The notes beneath the pieces are model-generated. The model worked only from the letters and a program-made list of their open reading frames with translations, had not been told where the DNA came from and ran no database searches. From NCBI GenBank assembly GCA_003049465.1, contig PYSS01000033.1, positions 131,903 to 195,902 of the forward strand: DNA of 64,000 nucleotides, written 5' to 3'. This stretch comes from Magnaporthiopsis rhizophila. Its lineage: Eukaryota; Ascomycota; Sordariomycetes; Magnaporthales; Magnaporthaceae. A program made the position numbers and the translations under genes. Of the stretch, positions 10,601-22,145 are shown one piece after another (position 1 is the first letter of the stretch; each line of letters starts with the position of its first letter).

Positions 10601-10893
10601 GCCGGGCCCTCTTCGTCGTTGTGGCCATACAGCTCGGCAAGCAGGCCGAAAAAGAGCCATGTCTGTAGAAACCGCTCCTTTTCGCCGGCGGCGATGGGCT
10701 CGTAGTAGCGCCGGTCGCGCCACCGGACCGGGCAGGCGCACCGACGCAGGTGCGGCGGCACGTTGGCGAGCCAGCCGCGGCGGCAGGCGAAGTGGAGGAA
10801 TGGGCCGCCATCCCACCGGACGTCGTCGTCGTCGCCGACGTAGGGCGTTGGGTCGACCGGGGCCGCGCCTGGCGGGGAAGGGAGGATGTCCAT
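7681..10893 (-). CDS. HET-domain (heterokaryon incompatibility) protein
   Basis: Two exons, complement of 9670-10893 and 7681-9603, give about 1048 residues. The 66-nt intron 9604-9669 has GTGAGT, a perfect TACTAAC branch site and CTCCAG. It is a multiple of three without stops, so it can be misread as coding, but removing it joins YIALSH to VWADGLGNQ, the classic start of the HET domain (PF06985). Further HET landmarks follow: YWFWIDTLCCP, ERIADVYIQADHVLVLD, then RRLWTLQEGALA. The start MDILPSPPG (10893) matches the usual beginning of large fungal HET proteins; an upstream in-frame ATG at 10980 is possible. Before the HET domain lie about 400 residues with Gly/Ala-rich loops, and after it about 480 of unknown fold. 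HET proteins trigger cell death in non-self recognition; whether this one does is not known. Part of its first exon recurs at 49662-49718. Confidence 0.88.
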   Translation of the reverse strand: MDILPSPPGAAPVDPTPYVGDDDDVRWDGGPFLHFACRRGWLANVPPHLRRCACPVRWRDRRYYEPIAAGEKERFLQTWLFFGLLAELYGHNDEEGPAGCGGGSAAATVSTSDSKTAGIEALYAKFIGPAAAESLEGGGPGAAAAAAAATPTQGERYLTAAILDDPQEAQTIIEHFRRRHTASGPDALVAYVNRFYDALRLVNGMVGYLSTATPEQAAGFRASIGVSIAALGELCTSLLQVLAPAFGLPRDAVRGGAGIWGGQRPYGGSGDAAGPERGGGGGWCRSDVERVRQTFYGLATRQFLSRMRKPPAPTVGGGEFSHAGCGLQMCLAGQIDPRTYKLTHAEGCSGCEILGVNQDEVKSILREGNSFPVLWLKVVGDNGGGGEGTVTVHVEEHTPDKRYIALSHVSRFRFRSCLHLGMACTNDSLQVWADGLGNQTANALQSCQIYRLAQLIRKLPPPDVNNETGGGNEQTLSGPGDYWFWIDTLCCPIDLAEKNIALERIADVYIQADHVLVLDKAISAFEAAGDGPAKTAENCLRIVGLTTWMRRLWTLQEGALAKSLYFQFRDKAISLNVEAARLSAFATADLRYKVISDSVLLEMHRLGSLCKPRPASGEAADHALSGLEALQSCLYFRSVSVASDEPLCIATLLSLDPHDLVDRSTARPCRQQRMALVWQKVAARGADRFPARVIFHNDQRLGLASLAGWRWAPRSLLPRLETGISFISATTRFWFSKAGDDGSSGGGRDYLGTVTPRGLKVSFPGTRIRLKPWGDRGGSVGSGRVWPWSLVTRHVVESNLFCRDVRTGRWFSLADQVRGEHIADWTWEEYEKNDEGLLRADKKRPREGERPSQPIFNELARPLLSVSKDGENNNGAAAGLVLIRDVRNDEFMSGQQSDSVHLLARVQDEATTIQNDGKEAAAATQQHVHACLTVTMSPLPAAVWPGMDRLRAVAAEVFASDVNRELLRFLDGQPGGADPDPEDAECERLIAALKDEMKRAAQAALDQDAEGRLEEVTKEFLGDGKRADVWKTLPFQFPYEIEVEEMPGDQVWVVDGPVVEDGTCQDACCQ

Positions 10894-11904
10894 CCTCGCA
10901 AACACAGAAAAAACACACTTGTGGGAGGCGAGGTCTTGGTGATGGAGAAGGCATGCTTCAAGGGCTGCGTCGAGAGGCAAGGCTGCGCCTTTTGCAAGTG
11001 CCCGGTTTCGGGCCTTGGGCGCTGCTCAGCCGCAACCCGATGGTCGGCATATTGGCAAGGGGTTTGCCGGGGCTGTAAAGAGCGCGGTTCTCAGCTGCAG
11101 ACTCTCCAGATGAAAATCCTCATGACGGTTATGGAATTTCCCATACCGAGCATAAAATCCCTCGTACCTGTCCTGGGTTCGGCGAATCGACGAATGGTAC
11201 CCGAATGTCATCCTGTTCTTTGTTACAAACAGGGAAGCCTTCTGTTCCCAAGGTAAGGGCACCTAGGGGAAGTATTGAGCAGTGCTGGCTGCAATGTGGC
11301 CTTGCACGTGACTTGGAAGGGTTCTGGTAGAAGAGTGGTCTTGGTGCCTTGAATATAACTTGAGTTAACAGATCTGTAAACAGATCCAGAGATCCTACTC
11401 ACGTGACCTCTTCCTGCTTACGTGGGTGCGGGCCTGCTGGGGTTCGGCCCAGCCTCCTGACCGCTGTCGCCTGGTAGCGCTGGTTGTAACATAGGGCAAT
11501 AAAAATTATTAAAAAAAAGCGTGGAATTTCCGTAAAAATATAAGGGCATATTTCAAAATTTCAAAGCAAGTATAAAGGAAGGATTAATTATGGAGTGCAC
11601 GCAAGGCACACACACAGGCCCGCATTTGCTACTTTTAAGCCCTTTTCCTACCGCGACGGATCCGTAAGGCCTAAATTAGCAATGATCATCGCACTTTTCC
11701 CTTCACGTTCTGGCAGCTCGTTTTAGGTTACATGCTTTGGTGGCTCTAGGCATCAAGTCGGGTTTGGCCGATTGAGAGCAGCTGGAGAGATTACGCGGGA
11801 GAAGCGCAGGTCACGTGGCCGGGCTTTAGTAAACTAGGGTGATTTTGCTGAAAAGGGTTTCTTTCCTCCACTTCTTCCCTTTCAACAGATATATGATCTC
11901 TCTG

Positions 11905-11948
11905 CAGATCACAGATCAAAGGTGATCTGTCTACAGATCACAGATCAA
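11905..11948. repeat. CAGATCAC direct and inverted repeats
   Basis: The 15-mer CAGATCACAGATCAA occurs at 11905-11919 and again at 11934-11948. Between them GTGATCTG (11922-11929) is the exact reverse complement of the first eight bases of either copy, so alternative 8-bp stems can form. Related GATC palindromes lie on both sides. Confidence 0.8.
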
Positions 11949-12430
11949 GTGATTCGTGATCAGGGAACAGATGAAAGAGAGACGCGCCTAAGGATCCAGG
12001 TATAAAAAGGAAGGTGGCCTACTGAGGACCGCCCCAGCCAGCGCAAGCAACTTTGCACCCAGCGCACTGCTCAGTACCGCCCTTCAGTGCCCCATCCTTG
12101 GAGCAGAGGCCTGCTTGTAACACCTGCGGCCTCGTGGCGTGCCTCAGGTGGTCGCAGGTGGCCATTCTCATCCTCCCTGCCCACGTCCAGTCCCGTATGA
12201 TACCCCTCTCTCCCTATCGGAACTCCCTCGGCGTTTTCAACATGACGCTCGAGAGAAATAGACGTCAACCCCAGGCACAAAAACGGAGCATGAAATTTGC
12301 CTTGGCCGAGATACGAATGGGAAACAACAGACAAGAAAAAGAAAAAAAAAACAACGCATCATGCCTCATAGCGAATGAGAATCGATCATTTAGACTTCCT
12401 CGAGGCTCGACTGGCCGCAGCAGTGCCTGT

Positions 12431-12530
12431 CGGCCAAGTCGTAGACTGAGTTTTTTTGGTGCCCGGCGACACAGTCGTAGATCGAAGTTGTCTGGTGTGC
12501 GGCGGCAAAGTCGCAGCTTGGAGTCGTTTC
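12431..12530. repeat. Three degenerate 33-36 bp tandem units
   Basis: Units starting at 12431, 12464 and 12500 share CGGC, then AAGTCGTAG or close variants, then a GTTTT/GTTGT-like end followed by GGTG. The spacings 33 and 36 are multiples of three. On the minus strand they read as a degenerate peptide repeat with (F/C/L)A-GHQ-like units, just past the HDA1 stop and out of its frame. Confidence 0.55.
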
Positions 12531-12568
12531 CGGGCCCGGGTGAGGTGGTTCCGGGCGGGGTTGACCTT

Positions 12569-15066
12569 CTAGACCAGCGCCCCGTCCTCTTCCTCGGTCG
12601 TGTCGCCGTCCAGGCTGGGAGACTGGCTGACGCGGGCCAGGATCCAGTCGCGGGCCTCGTCGGCGTGGTGCTTCATCATCTGGTTCAGACCGTCGTGCGG
12701 GCTGCGCAGCACTGAACCGAACCGGCGCTTCTTGACCTTGTTGGCGAGGTCCTCGCTCTGCCAGCACGCGTGCGCGCCGCCGACGTAGATGCGCGAGTTG
12801 TTCTTGTACCAGGTCGAGAGCTCCGGGTCGGTGTCGCTCTTAACGGGCCGCAGGTTGCCAGTAACGAAGCTGAGAACGCCGGTGAGGCGGGACTTGCACT
12901 CCCTGTTGATCAGGAGCGTTTTGATGCCCAGGTAGGCCGCGCCGACCCCGATCAGGATGATGTCCTGGACGTTGTCGTACAGCTGGAGGTAGTTGTCCCA
13001 AACATATTCGACGAGCTCCTGGATCTGCCGTTGCAGCAAGCTTTCAGGCGTCGGCATCGTGAAAGAATCCGTGTCCTGCAAGGAGGATTAACGACGCCAG
13101 TCTGTCAGCCACTGCCGGCCGCCCGTCTTTGCAAGAAGGGAACCTACCTCAGGAAGGGTGACGTATTGTGGGACGTTGATGTCAATAACACCGAACTTCT
13201 CCTTGATGGCCCAGCTGACGTACCCGTGCACACCATCGGCCTGTTTCCCTTGTTAGCGATGAAGAAAAAGCGGCGCCCAGCCGGCCGGTTATTCATGAAA
13301 CTCACAATCCAGGAATTATGGGCACTGAGAGAGTTGTCCAGGGGATCCGGCTGAGCAAGAATCTCGGGGCTGTGTTCAAATGCTGTCGGTGAGCACAATG
13401 ATTTCGTCTCTCATGACGTAAGGCTGCTGATGCAAAGGTAGACTTACGGATCGTGTATGATGACTATGATCTTGCGCGCATCGTTGATGTCCGGAGTCAC
13501 CAAGACCTGGTTCTCAAACGACCTGTAGGCGTGCTCACGCTGGATGTACAGCGGGAGCATCCCAAACTCTTGGGCGAGCCTCTGCCGCTGCGCCTCCCTG
13601 ACCACGTCGTGAAGGCGCTCGGCGCCGACCTGTATCGCTTCCGGGACGTCGACGACTCCCGGCCTCATGCACTCCCAGAAGGGCGCCTGGAACGCCTGGA
13701 CCTGGAACAGGAGGCGGGCGGCCTCCTTGCAGATTGGCGGCAGGCCGCCCGGCAGCCTCGGCGGCGGCTCACCCATCAGCGTCCTGACGACGGATAGCGC
13801 CGACTGCGAGATGGCGTGGAGGTTGTAGCCACCCTCGAGGCAGACGGCCACCCTTCCCTCGGCGAGCGACATGAGCATGTGCGTCATGTGGGCGTAGCAT
13901 TCGGGCGACACGAAGCAGCCTCCGAGCTGATCGCCTGCCGCGGCGTCGAACCCGGACGAGATGATGACCAGGTCCGGGTCGAACTCGCGGCTGATGGGCA
14001 TTATGATTTTCTGGAAAGCCGCCATGTACTCGCCGTCGCCCATGCCTTGCTTGTCCCATCCGATGTTGACGTTTCGACCGAGCCCGTCTCTAGCGCCGCA
14101 TTTGTCGATGCCGCCGTCAGGAATGGTCGGGTTCTCCGGCCTGCCAGGGTAGAACTCGCCGCCGTCGTAGACGTGCGTGGAGATGTACAGAACGTTGGGG
14201 TCGTCGTAAAAGATGTTCTGAATTCCGTTGCCGTGGTGGACATCCCAGTCCACGATGAGGATTTTTCGGCACGTGTCGGGAAACTCCTTTTGGCACACCT
14301 TGGCCGCGACGGGGACGTTGTTGAACAGACAAAAGCCCATGGGTGCGTCCCACTCGGCGTGGTGGCCGGGCGGCCGGATGACGGCAAAGGCGTTCTTGAC
14401 CTCTCCCGACACGACGGCCTTGCACGTTTCGATGGCACCGCCGGCTGAGACCAAGGACGCCTCATACGTCATACTACCGACGTAAAGCGAAGCGCGGCCT
14501 TGATCCAACCGCCTCGAAAGTTCGCGCAGCTCCTGGGTCGGGGTCTCGGCAAGGGACTGCACCCAAGCGTAGTGCTTGGGGTCGTGCGTCAGACATATCT
14601 CCTCTTCTGTCGCCTCCCGGGCAGGGATACGCCACAGGTAGGCGTTGGGGTTGGTTTTGAGGATCTCGAGCAGCTCGGAATCGGGGCCGTTGAAGACGAG
14701 GTTGGCGCGCTTGAAGGTTTTGAAGATTTCCTCGATGCGGGAAGGATCCTCCGGGTGATGAGGCGAGGATCCGAAGTCGGCGTTGGCGTGCAGCTTCATG
14801 CGGTCGTCGTAGCAGCAGCCGGTGGGTAGCTGGCCGCGCCTCCGCATGTACTGGGGATACTCCTGGGGGTCAAACACGCGGTCTTCGTCGTCCGAGTCGT
14901 TGCCGTCCAGGCCGCCGAAGAAGCTCTGGACATCGTTGGAGTTCTCGCGGGAGGGCATCGACAGGTCGCGCGGGTCGACGAAGCCACCACAGTGCACCGA
15001 CCCAGACGCCGAGGGCGCCGCGCTGACGCCCTCCATGACCACATCGCGGTCGACATCCTCCATCAC
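12569..15066 (-). CDS. HDA1: Class II histone deacetylase with C-terminal Arb2 domain
   Basis: Four exons, complement of 13448-15066, 13306-13369, 13148-13240 and 12569-13075, give about 760 residues. Introns are 13370-13447, 13241-13305 and 13076-13147, all GT-AG, and the phases close exactly. This is an Hda1-type zinc-dependent deacetylase that removes acetyl groups from histones in the nucleus. The catalytic domain (about 95-430) shows RPPGHHAEWD (231-240, tandem active-site His), DWDVHHGNG (273-281, zinc ligands), SGFDAAAGD and CLEGGYN. The C-terminal half matches the Arb2 domain (PF09757) found in fungal Hda1: IVIIHDP-PEILAQPDPLD, spliced across exons 1-2, then FGVIDINVP and ILIGVGAAY. 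The N-terminal 90 residues are acidic and disordered. In yeast it works with Hda2/3; in Neurospora HDA-1 sits in the HCHC heterochromatin complex. Confidence 0.95.
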
Positions 15067-16327
15067 GACGCCTGGGCCCAGCAGCGAGCCGGAAGCCGGC
15101 GAGGGCTATAGCGCCCCGGGAAAGCGAGGCGCAGGGCGGCTTGCGATCCTTGGACGTATCATCCAGAGGCCAAGGGGCTCACCAGCCGGACAGGAAGGCC
15201 TCTGTCGGCGTACTTTAAGACACGGAACCGAACTTTGGGAGGTTAGCGATATGGTGTATTTAGAGAGCAAGTGGGTACCTAGGTAGGTAGGTCGCCCATG
15301 TGTTTGGTGCTGGACCCATGACGGCGAGAAGACAACTCGAGGAGAGGCAGCACAATGTCATGCATCGACCTACCTCGAGTCGGGAACTGGACCTAGCAGT
15401 CCTGGTACGTGTCTCTTATCAGAGCCTTGAGCGCCGTGGTCAGACGTGTTCTAGGTCGGCCTCGCCTGCGTAAAATTGCACCCAAGCGCCCAAGCTCAAT
15501 GAGATGGCTGGGGTGGCGGACTGCGCCTGCGGATATCGCTTCAATCAAAAAAGCAAAAAAGTTGCGGAGCGGGCTGCTACAAGAGGGCGAAACAAGCGCC
15601 TGCCGACTTATAGCGCCCACCGCCCAAAGAGCGCGGACGCGTGGGTTGGGTTAGGACAAAAAAAAAGAGGGTTGGTTGCGTCTTATTCTGGTGGTGTGTC
15701 GGTGGTCGAGATGATTTTAGTCCCAGGTTGGGTTGAGCGTGCGTGCGATAGTGGCGCGTGAAGCTCGGGCCCTACGAGCGCTGAAAAACGCCAAATAAAT
15801 CATCACGCGCATCTTGTGCGACATCACTGTACATGGACGAATAAAACGCATCATGTCAAAGCATGGATCTGCGACGCGCTTTTGAACCTCTAGATGGGTC
15901 CGTATCTAGATTTATGTATTATTGGATTCATGCTTGTCTGTTGGGCGATGCAGAAAAAGACGGATGGTGTGCGAGTGCGCATCAGATTTGCATCATGGGT
16001 GGCATTACTGTTACCAGAGGAAGCGGTCGGCATGGGCACGGGGCCCGAAATAGAAAGTGCACCTCAAACACCAAACCCAAATCTGCCTTGACCACGCTCA
16101 TAGCATAAAAACACATACGAACCTCCTAAGCAGAAGAGATAAGAAATAGGAAAAGGAATCCGATGAGAATGCCTTGCGCGTAGTAGTACTTGTAAGTAAA
16201 ATTTCCACAGCAAATTTGAAGCTGCGTGTTGTCAAAGTCGCTCCTTTTGGTAGGTGCAGCAGGTGGTGCAGAGGTGCACGTTTTACTTTGGGCCTCGTAA
16301 CGGGGCAGGAGATCGGCTCCTCGTCAG
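15067..16327. other. Intergenic region (HDA1 promoter side)
   Basis: No gene supported. Contains a GGTACCTAGGTAGGTAGG unit near 15271-15288, a short A tract near 15657-15667 and AT-rich patches at 15790-15860 and 16100-16240. Confidence 0.5.
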
Positions 16328-17808
16328 CTAGAGCCCCAGGTCTCCTAACAACATATTATGGCCACCATCTTCTTCGTCTACATCATCATCATCACCCTCC
16401 TCCTCCTCGCTACTACCCGACCACCTCAGCCCAAACCCAGCCTTCACACTACCTCGCAGCGCCTCGACCCCGTCCTCTTCCCAGTCCAAAATACCACCAA
16501 ACGGCTCTCGCGGGGACGAGAACGGACTGGGCGGCGCTGGGGCTTCCCGTGAAACGCAATGATCGTATCGCTCCCGATACACCACGCAGATGGCCGCCGT
16601 CAAGCTCTCCCCGTCCGATTCGATGCCCGGCCGTGTCCGGGCGATTTCATCCACCAGCCTGGCCTTGCTGTACTCGTGCGCGTGCTCAATGTAGTACAAG
16701 AGCCTTTCGGGACCGAGCTTTAGCATTGTCGACACGCTCATCGAATGCTCGTGCTCCGTCGCGCCCCACGCGACGCCGCCGAGCTGCTCCTCTGTCAGTG
16801 ACGTCTCCTGGTTGGTTTTCCCCATCATGACGGTTTTGATTAGCATGGACATTCATATTGCAGTATTTTTTTTTTGGGGGGGGGGGGGTTTCGCGCCGTG
16901 TTTGTGTCAAGATAGACAAGTAAAAGAGAACTCACCACGCCTAGACGGACAGCGGCCAGGCTCGGGCAGATCGACGCCACGGCCGTCTTGACGGTGATCC
17001 ACAGATCCGCAAGCTCCGATGCCTCGCCGCTGTCGAGCATGCGGACGAAGTTCCTGCAGCGCTCGTCGGAATCGGAACCAAACGGCTCCAAGGGTCCCAG
17101 CGGACGGTAGAGGAGGAGGCGATCGCGGCCGCGGTGAAAGTAGTAGTCGTATCTCATCCAGTGGTACACCGCCCTGCGCAGCCGCATGGCCTCGTGGGCC
17201 CGCAATTTTCGAGCGTATTCCGGGTGCTGCCAGAAGCGGAAGCGTGGGAAGATGCGCTCCCATCCCCTGACGACCCTGGCAACCTCCAGGAGCCGATCGA
17301 CCTCGGCGTCGCCAAGATATGCGACCCCTGGAGGAGCCGCTCTCTTGTCGGCGTCCTCGCAGATCCAGGCTGGCAACTGCCCACCGGGGCAAAGCATCTT
17401 GCGTTTGAACCAGACCTCCTTGTCTAGCCATGTGCCCCAGGGGACGGTGAGGTCACCCGGCCCCATGGCCGCGACTTGACACAAGCCATCTGCTGGGCTG
17501 ACATCCGGGTCGGACGGCAGTATCGACAAGACGATATGGGACCTGTGGCTCATGAAGAGCTGCCGGACTCGTTTGCAGGTGGCTGAGAGTGCGACAGCGC
17601 TCGCAAGGTTGAGGCCCTTGAAAACCTCGAGGATAAGCTCCCCGGGTAGCGTTTCCAGGCCAGAGCCAGGACTGCAGGCTCCGGCAATGAATGCGAGGAC
17701 CGCTGTGAAACTGCTGCGAGCCAAAAGGTCGGGGCTGCCGTCCAGGTCGCCCCAACGCTGGGGATCTGACCACTGCAAAGGCATGGGCATGGTGCTGACA
17801 GCCGCCAT
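16328..17808 (-). CDS. F-box protein, substrate unknown
   Basis: Two exons, complement of 16936-17808 and 16328-16807, give about 450 residues. An F-box motif sits at about residues 50-90 (LETLPGELILEVFKGLN, then ALSATCKRVRQLF), so the protein is a likely SCF-type ubiquitin-ligase adaptor that would bind Skp1. The rest is charged and rich in Trp and Arg, without recognisable LRR or WD repeats, and ends in a very acidic tail (SSEEEEGDDDDVDEEDGG). The 128-nt intron 16808-16935 has GTGAGT, an ATGCTAATC branch site and AACCAG, and contains a striking run of T then G on the plus strand (16866-16888). The acceptor choice is supported by the branch site and phase 0; an upstream acceptor cannot be excluded. 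The target protein cannot be guessed. Confidence 0.8.
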
Positions 17809-18963
17809 GTTTGTTTGCGAGATTCGAAATGTTGTTCGTGACTGTGAAACCAGGTACGTATGTACTAGGACAAACCCCCTGGGAGACGTAATGTACGGTG
17901 GTTTGTTGGGGATCTTGGTAGCACAAGGTGTATGGCGCGTTATGCTGTCTCAAAGCGATGTGAACGAGGAGCGGCACTGCTGGGTGACTTGAGATCGGGC
18001 ACGGAGAGAAGAAAATGATAGCAACACAAGAAGAAAAGATGACAAAAGTGAAAAGATCGCCGCTCTGCGTAGAACGGCTTCACCTCGCCAGGACAAACGA
18101 CTATCAACAGACAAGTCGCCGAAGTCCAGGGGGTAATCTGGGTTTGGTCTGGCCGAGTCCTACAAGCGGATGGCAGCTCCGAACCCTCGCCTCACTTTGA
18201 TGAGGCGCGAATCCCCCTTTTCACTCAGACGGTTTCAACCCCGCCGTTGGGGTTGTCCAGGTGTTGATGAGAGATGGTGGTGATGATGCTCTGGGGCATC
18301 TGGGATAAAGCTCCGCGCAGCACCGTTCGTGGCGCTGCCGGAGCGGCGGGCTGGGGTTCCGCCATTGCTGCGTTTCGGATCCTCGCGCGTCTGGTTGTTA
18401 TCGTGTGATGTCGGGCGGGTTGGAACTGCAAACAAGAAAAGAGAAGGAAGGAGGACGGGAGCGGTGGTGCAGTCGAGGAGCAGCGGTTATCAGTATTTAT
18501 TTATTTATTTTAAAAGTCGTGGCCAGAACCGATCAATCGCGTCAGTTGTCCAGCACCCCAGCTTTCGGGGTGGCTGACCAGCAGGATGGACCCATGAACC
18601 CGCATCTGGCAGGGATCCGACGCAACTGTCCAGGGGAGAGCGGGGAGTCTTAGCCACCCCAACCTGCATACCCTGGGGGCTGCCGAATGACCTCCGGACC
18701 GAGTGAAACCCTAGTTGAGCTTCCGATAGTTGAGAAATCAGCAGAAGACACAGACACGCATTATACAGCATGTCGTTTACTTTCTCGACGCATTGGTCAA
18801 GAGGTGACTTGGGCACCATATAGCATCTCGTAGTCACAACCAGAAAGACTGTGAGGCGTCGGAGGTGCGTCTGGCTGCAAACATTATCCCAGCTTGAAAC
18901 AACCCGAGCTTCCTACACTATCTCGGCACAAAAGCAAACCCCCGCTCCCAGCAAACAAGCGAA
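17809..18963. other. Intergenic region
   Basis: Short frames here lack family motifs and codon bias. A TATT-repeat-like patch lies at 18490-18512. No gene supported. Confidence 0.5.
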
Positions 18964-20107
18964 TCATGCAAACAGCTTCTGGGTATCTAACGCGTCTTCC
19001 CGCTTCCTCTTGCCGCCTTCGGTCCGCAGGCCCAGGTCGCCCTTCTTGGCCGTCCTGTCGGCCTGCTGGCTCGTGCGGAGGTGCTGCCGCCCAGCCTTCT
19101 TCCTCCTCAGGTCGGCGCGCACCTGGTTCGGCGACACGAACTGCTTGTTCTCGTATATTATGGGCCCGCCGAACGCGCCCTCCTGGATCACCACGGGCGT
19201 GAGCACGAACCTCGGCCCAATCTCCACCAGGTTGATGTCCGTGTCCTTGCTGCCCCCGCTCTTGCTCCTGCTGCTGCTCTTCTTCTTCTTGCCGTCCTCC
19301 TCCTCCTCCTCGCCGTCCTCGCCATCGCCGCCGCCGCCCTTGGTCTGCTCGACCTCGTTGATCTGGTAGTTCCGCACCCAGATCTTGCCGTCTGCTATGC
19401 TGAAGCCCATGACGTGGTCGACAAACGGCTTCGATTTCCTGGCGCCCTCGGGGACGCCAAATATATGCAGAAACAACTCCTTGATGACGCGATAGTGCGC
19501 CTCCTTCTCGAACGCCGCATCGAACGACAGGATCGGGCGCGATCCCTTGAGGCAGTTTCCGGTAAAGTTGAGCTCGTCCATCGTGTGTACTGTGCATTTT
19601 GGGGCGGTGGTCAGCACAACGTTCCCTCCATTGCTCCCTTGACATGTCGCAACTGTCCCATGCCCTTCGCGCGAGTCGTCCGTGGCCTTACAGTTCTGGA
19701 GATGCATCTTCACGGTTGGGCCGTTGGGCACTTTTGATGCCCACACGTAAAGATCCTGTCCCTTGCGCGCCTCAAAGAATAGGACGTTGTTGCAGTTGTA
19801 CAGCTCGGCCAGCTCGTTCAGCTGATAAAGCTTCGACTTGGAATCAAACTTGACGTCCTTCTTGCCGTGCGGCAGCATGGCCGCGAGATCATTTAGGAGA
19901 TGGCGGTGCCTGCAGTATTGAATGGTCAGCGTCAGGGTCAATTCTTCCTTCACGCAGGGCTGGGAGAGTCAAGTAGTAGACTCACCGAAAAGTGACGCCC
20001 CTCGAGGACAGGATGAGAACCCTCTGCTTGTTTCTGCGCGGTCCCGTCGACGGGGTGCCATCTTTGTCCGAGGTGCCCTTGGAGAGGGACTTGTAGACGG
20101 ACGCCAT
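18964..20107 (-). CDS. BRX1: Ribosome biogenesis protein BRX1 (Brix domain)
   Basis: Three exons, complement of 19986-20107, 19692-19909 and 18964-19589, give about 321 residues. Introns are 19910-19985 and 19590-19691, GT-AG. Brx1 works in the nucleolus in early assembly of the 60S subunit, bound to 27S pre-rRNA. Family landmarks: RVLILSSRGVTFR joined across intron 1 to HRHLLNDLAAMLPH, then KLYQLNELAELYNCNNVLFF, then LQN joined across intron 2 to LHTMDELNFTGNCLKGSRP, then GFSIADGKIWVRNYQI. The phase across intron 2 rebuilds the Leu codon of QNLHTMDEL, which fixes both splice sites. An acidic Lys/Ser-rich insertion (GEDGEEEEEDGKKKKSSS) interrupts the second half before EIGPRFVLTPVVIQEGAFGG. 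The tail is basic, as usual. Identity is very secure. Confidence 0.96.
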
Positions 20108-21105
20108 TCCGAAAGACTGGGATCGCAGAATCGACACTTCAGCCCAGTCCTTATTGTCAGTCGCTTTGGATATTTGATGCGCAATGGCCCGGTCTTGCGT
20201 GGATAGATTTGGATATCGTGGTTGGTCGTTTTATGTGCTTCGCGGAGCTTCCTCGCGCCTGCGCTTCCCTTTGCTTTTTTTTTTTTTTTTTTTTTTTCCC
20301 AGACTGCCCGTCGATAACAATTCTTATCGCTCCTCGCATTGTGGGGCTTTGGCAGCCCGCGCCAAGCTTGAGCCCCACCGGCGGGGTGGTGGGGTCTTTC
20401 AACCTTAGTGGCCGGCCAGTCCCAGCCTCCTTTGACGGCGGGTTTGTCGGTGAGGCCAGGCCTCGGAATCCGAGTTCTATTGCATTGTCCTGTCCGGTTG
20501 CGTACATCCCATTCGCAGCAGTGACATGAGGTGCTCTGTTCTTGTCTGCGTGCCAAGGCCATATGTCACGAACCATTCGAGGGAACTCTGTAGCCAAAGG
20601 TAGCACTCATCTAATTTCAGACAATAGGGAATAGTACAGCTCCTGCACCTATCCATAGGGAGATAAGTACCTGATATCAAGATGTCGACAATCCGATGAA
20701 CGCAAATGGAAGACGGCCGTCGACACCCACTTGGGTGTGAGCGAATTCCGTCTAAACAGACGCATGCCTATATTATCTTGACTCCAAGGACCCGGAAGAG
20801 TCACGAAAACCCTTGGAGGATCCCATACAACCCGCAAGAGAGAGATAGAAAAGCAGGTAGTAGAGCAGAGCAAAGCGGAAAACGTAAACAGACAGAAATA
20901 AGATGATAGCACAAACACTTTCTTCCCTCCCACCGCAGTCCACCCTTCAGCCCGGTATCGTCGTCACACCCCATGAAAGACACGAGCGAAATCCGTAATA
21001 AAAGCCCAATTGATGCTCCCTCAGATGAAGTAAATCCGGCCAGTGTACGCCCTCGTGTGTATCATCCCTGCCCCAATGAGCAGTGCGACCGGCGCCATGA
21101 AGAAA
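20108..21105. other. Intergenic region with poly-T tract
   Basis: Between BRX1 and the 3' end of the Rab11 gene. A run of 23 T lies at 20275-20297. No gene supported on either strand. Confidence 0.5.

Positions 21106-22145
<1,040 letters not shown>

Larger units (their letters stand above)
10894..12568. other. Intergenic region rich in GATC palindromes
   Basis: The 5' flank of the HET gene and 3' flank of HDA1. It holds AT-rich sequence at 11490-11600, GATCTG/CAGATC motifs at 11370-11395 and 11880-11965, a TATAAAAA stretch near 12001, and 33-36 bp repeats at 12431-12530. No gene is supported; plus-strand frames from 12053 are not gene-like. Confidence 0.5.

Noticed and set aside
13444..13447. 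HDA1 ending at the stop just after IVIIHDP
   Set aside because: A GTAAGT donor overlaps this stop and the Arb2 domain continues through three further exons.
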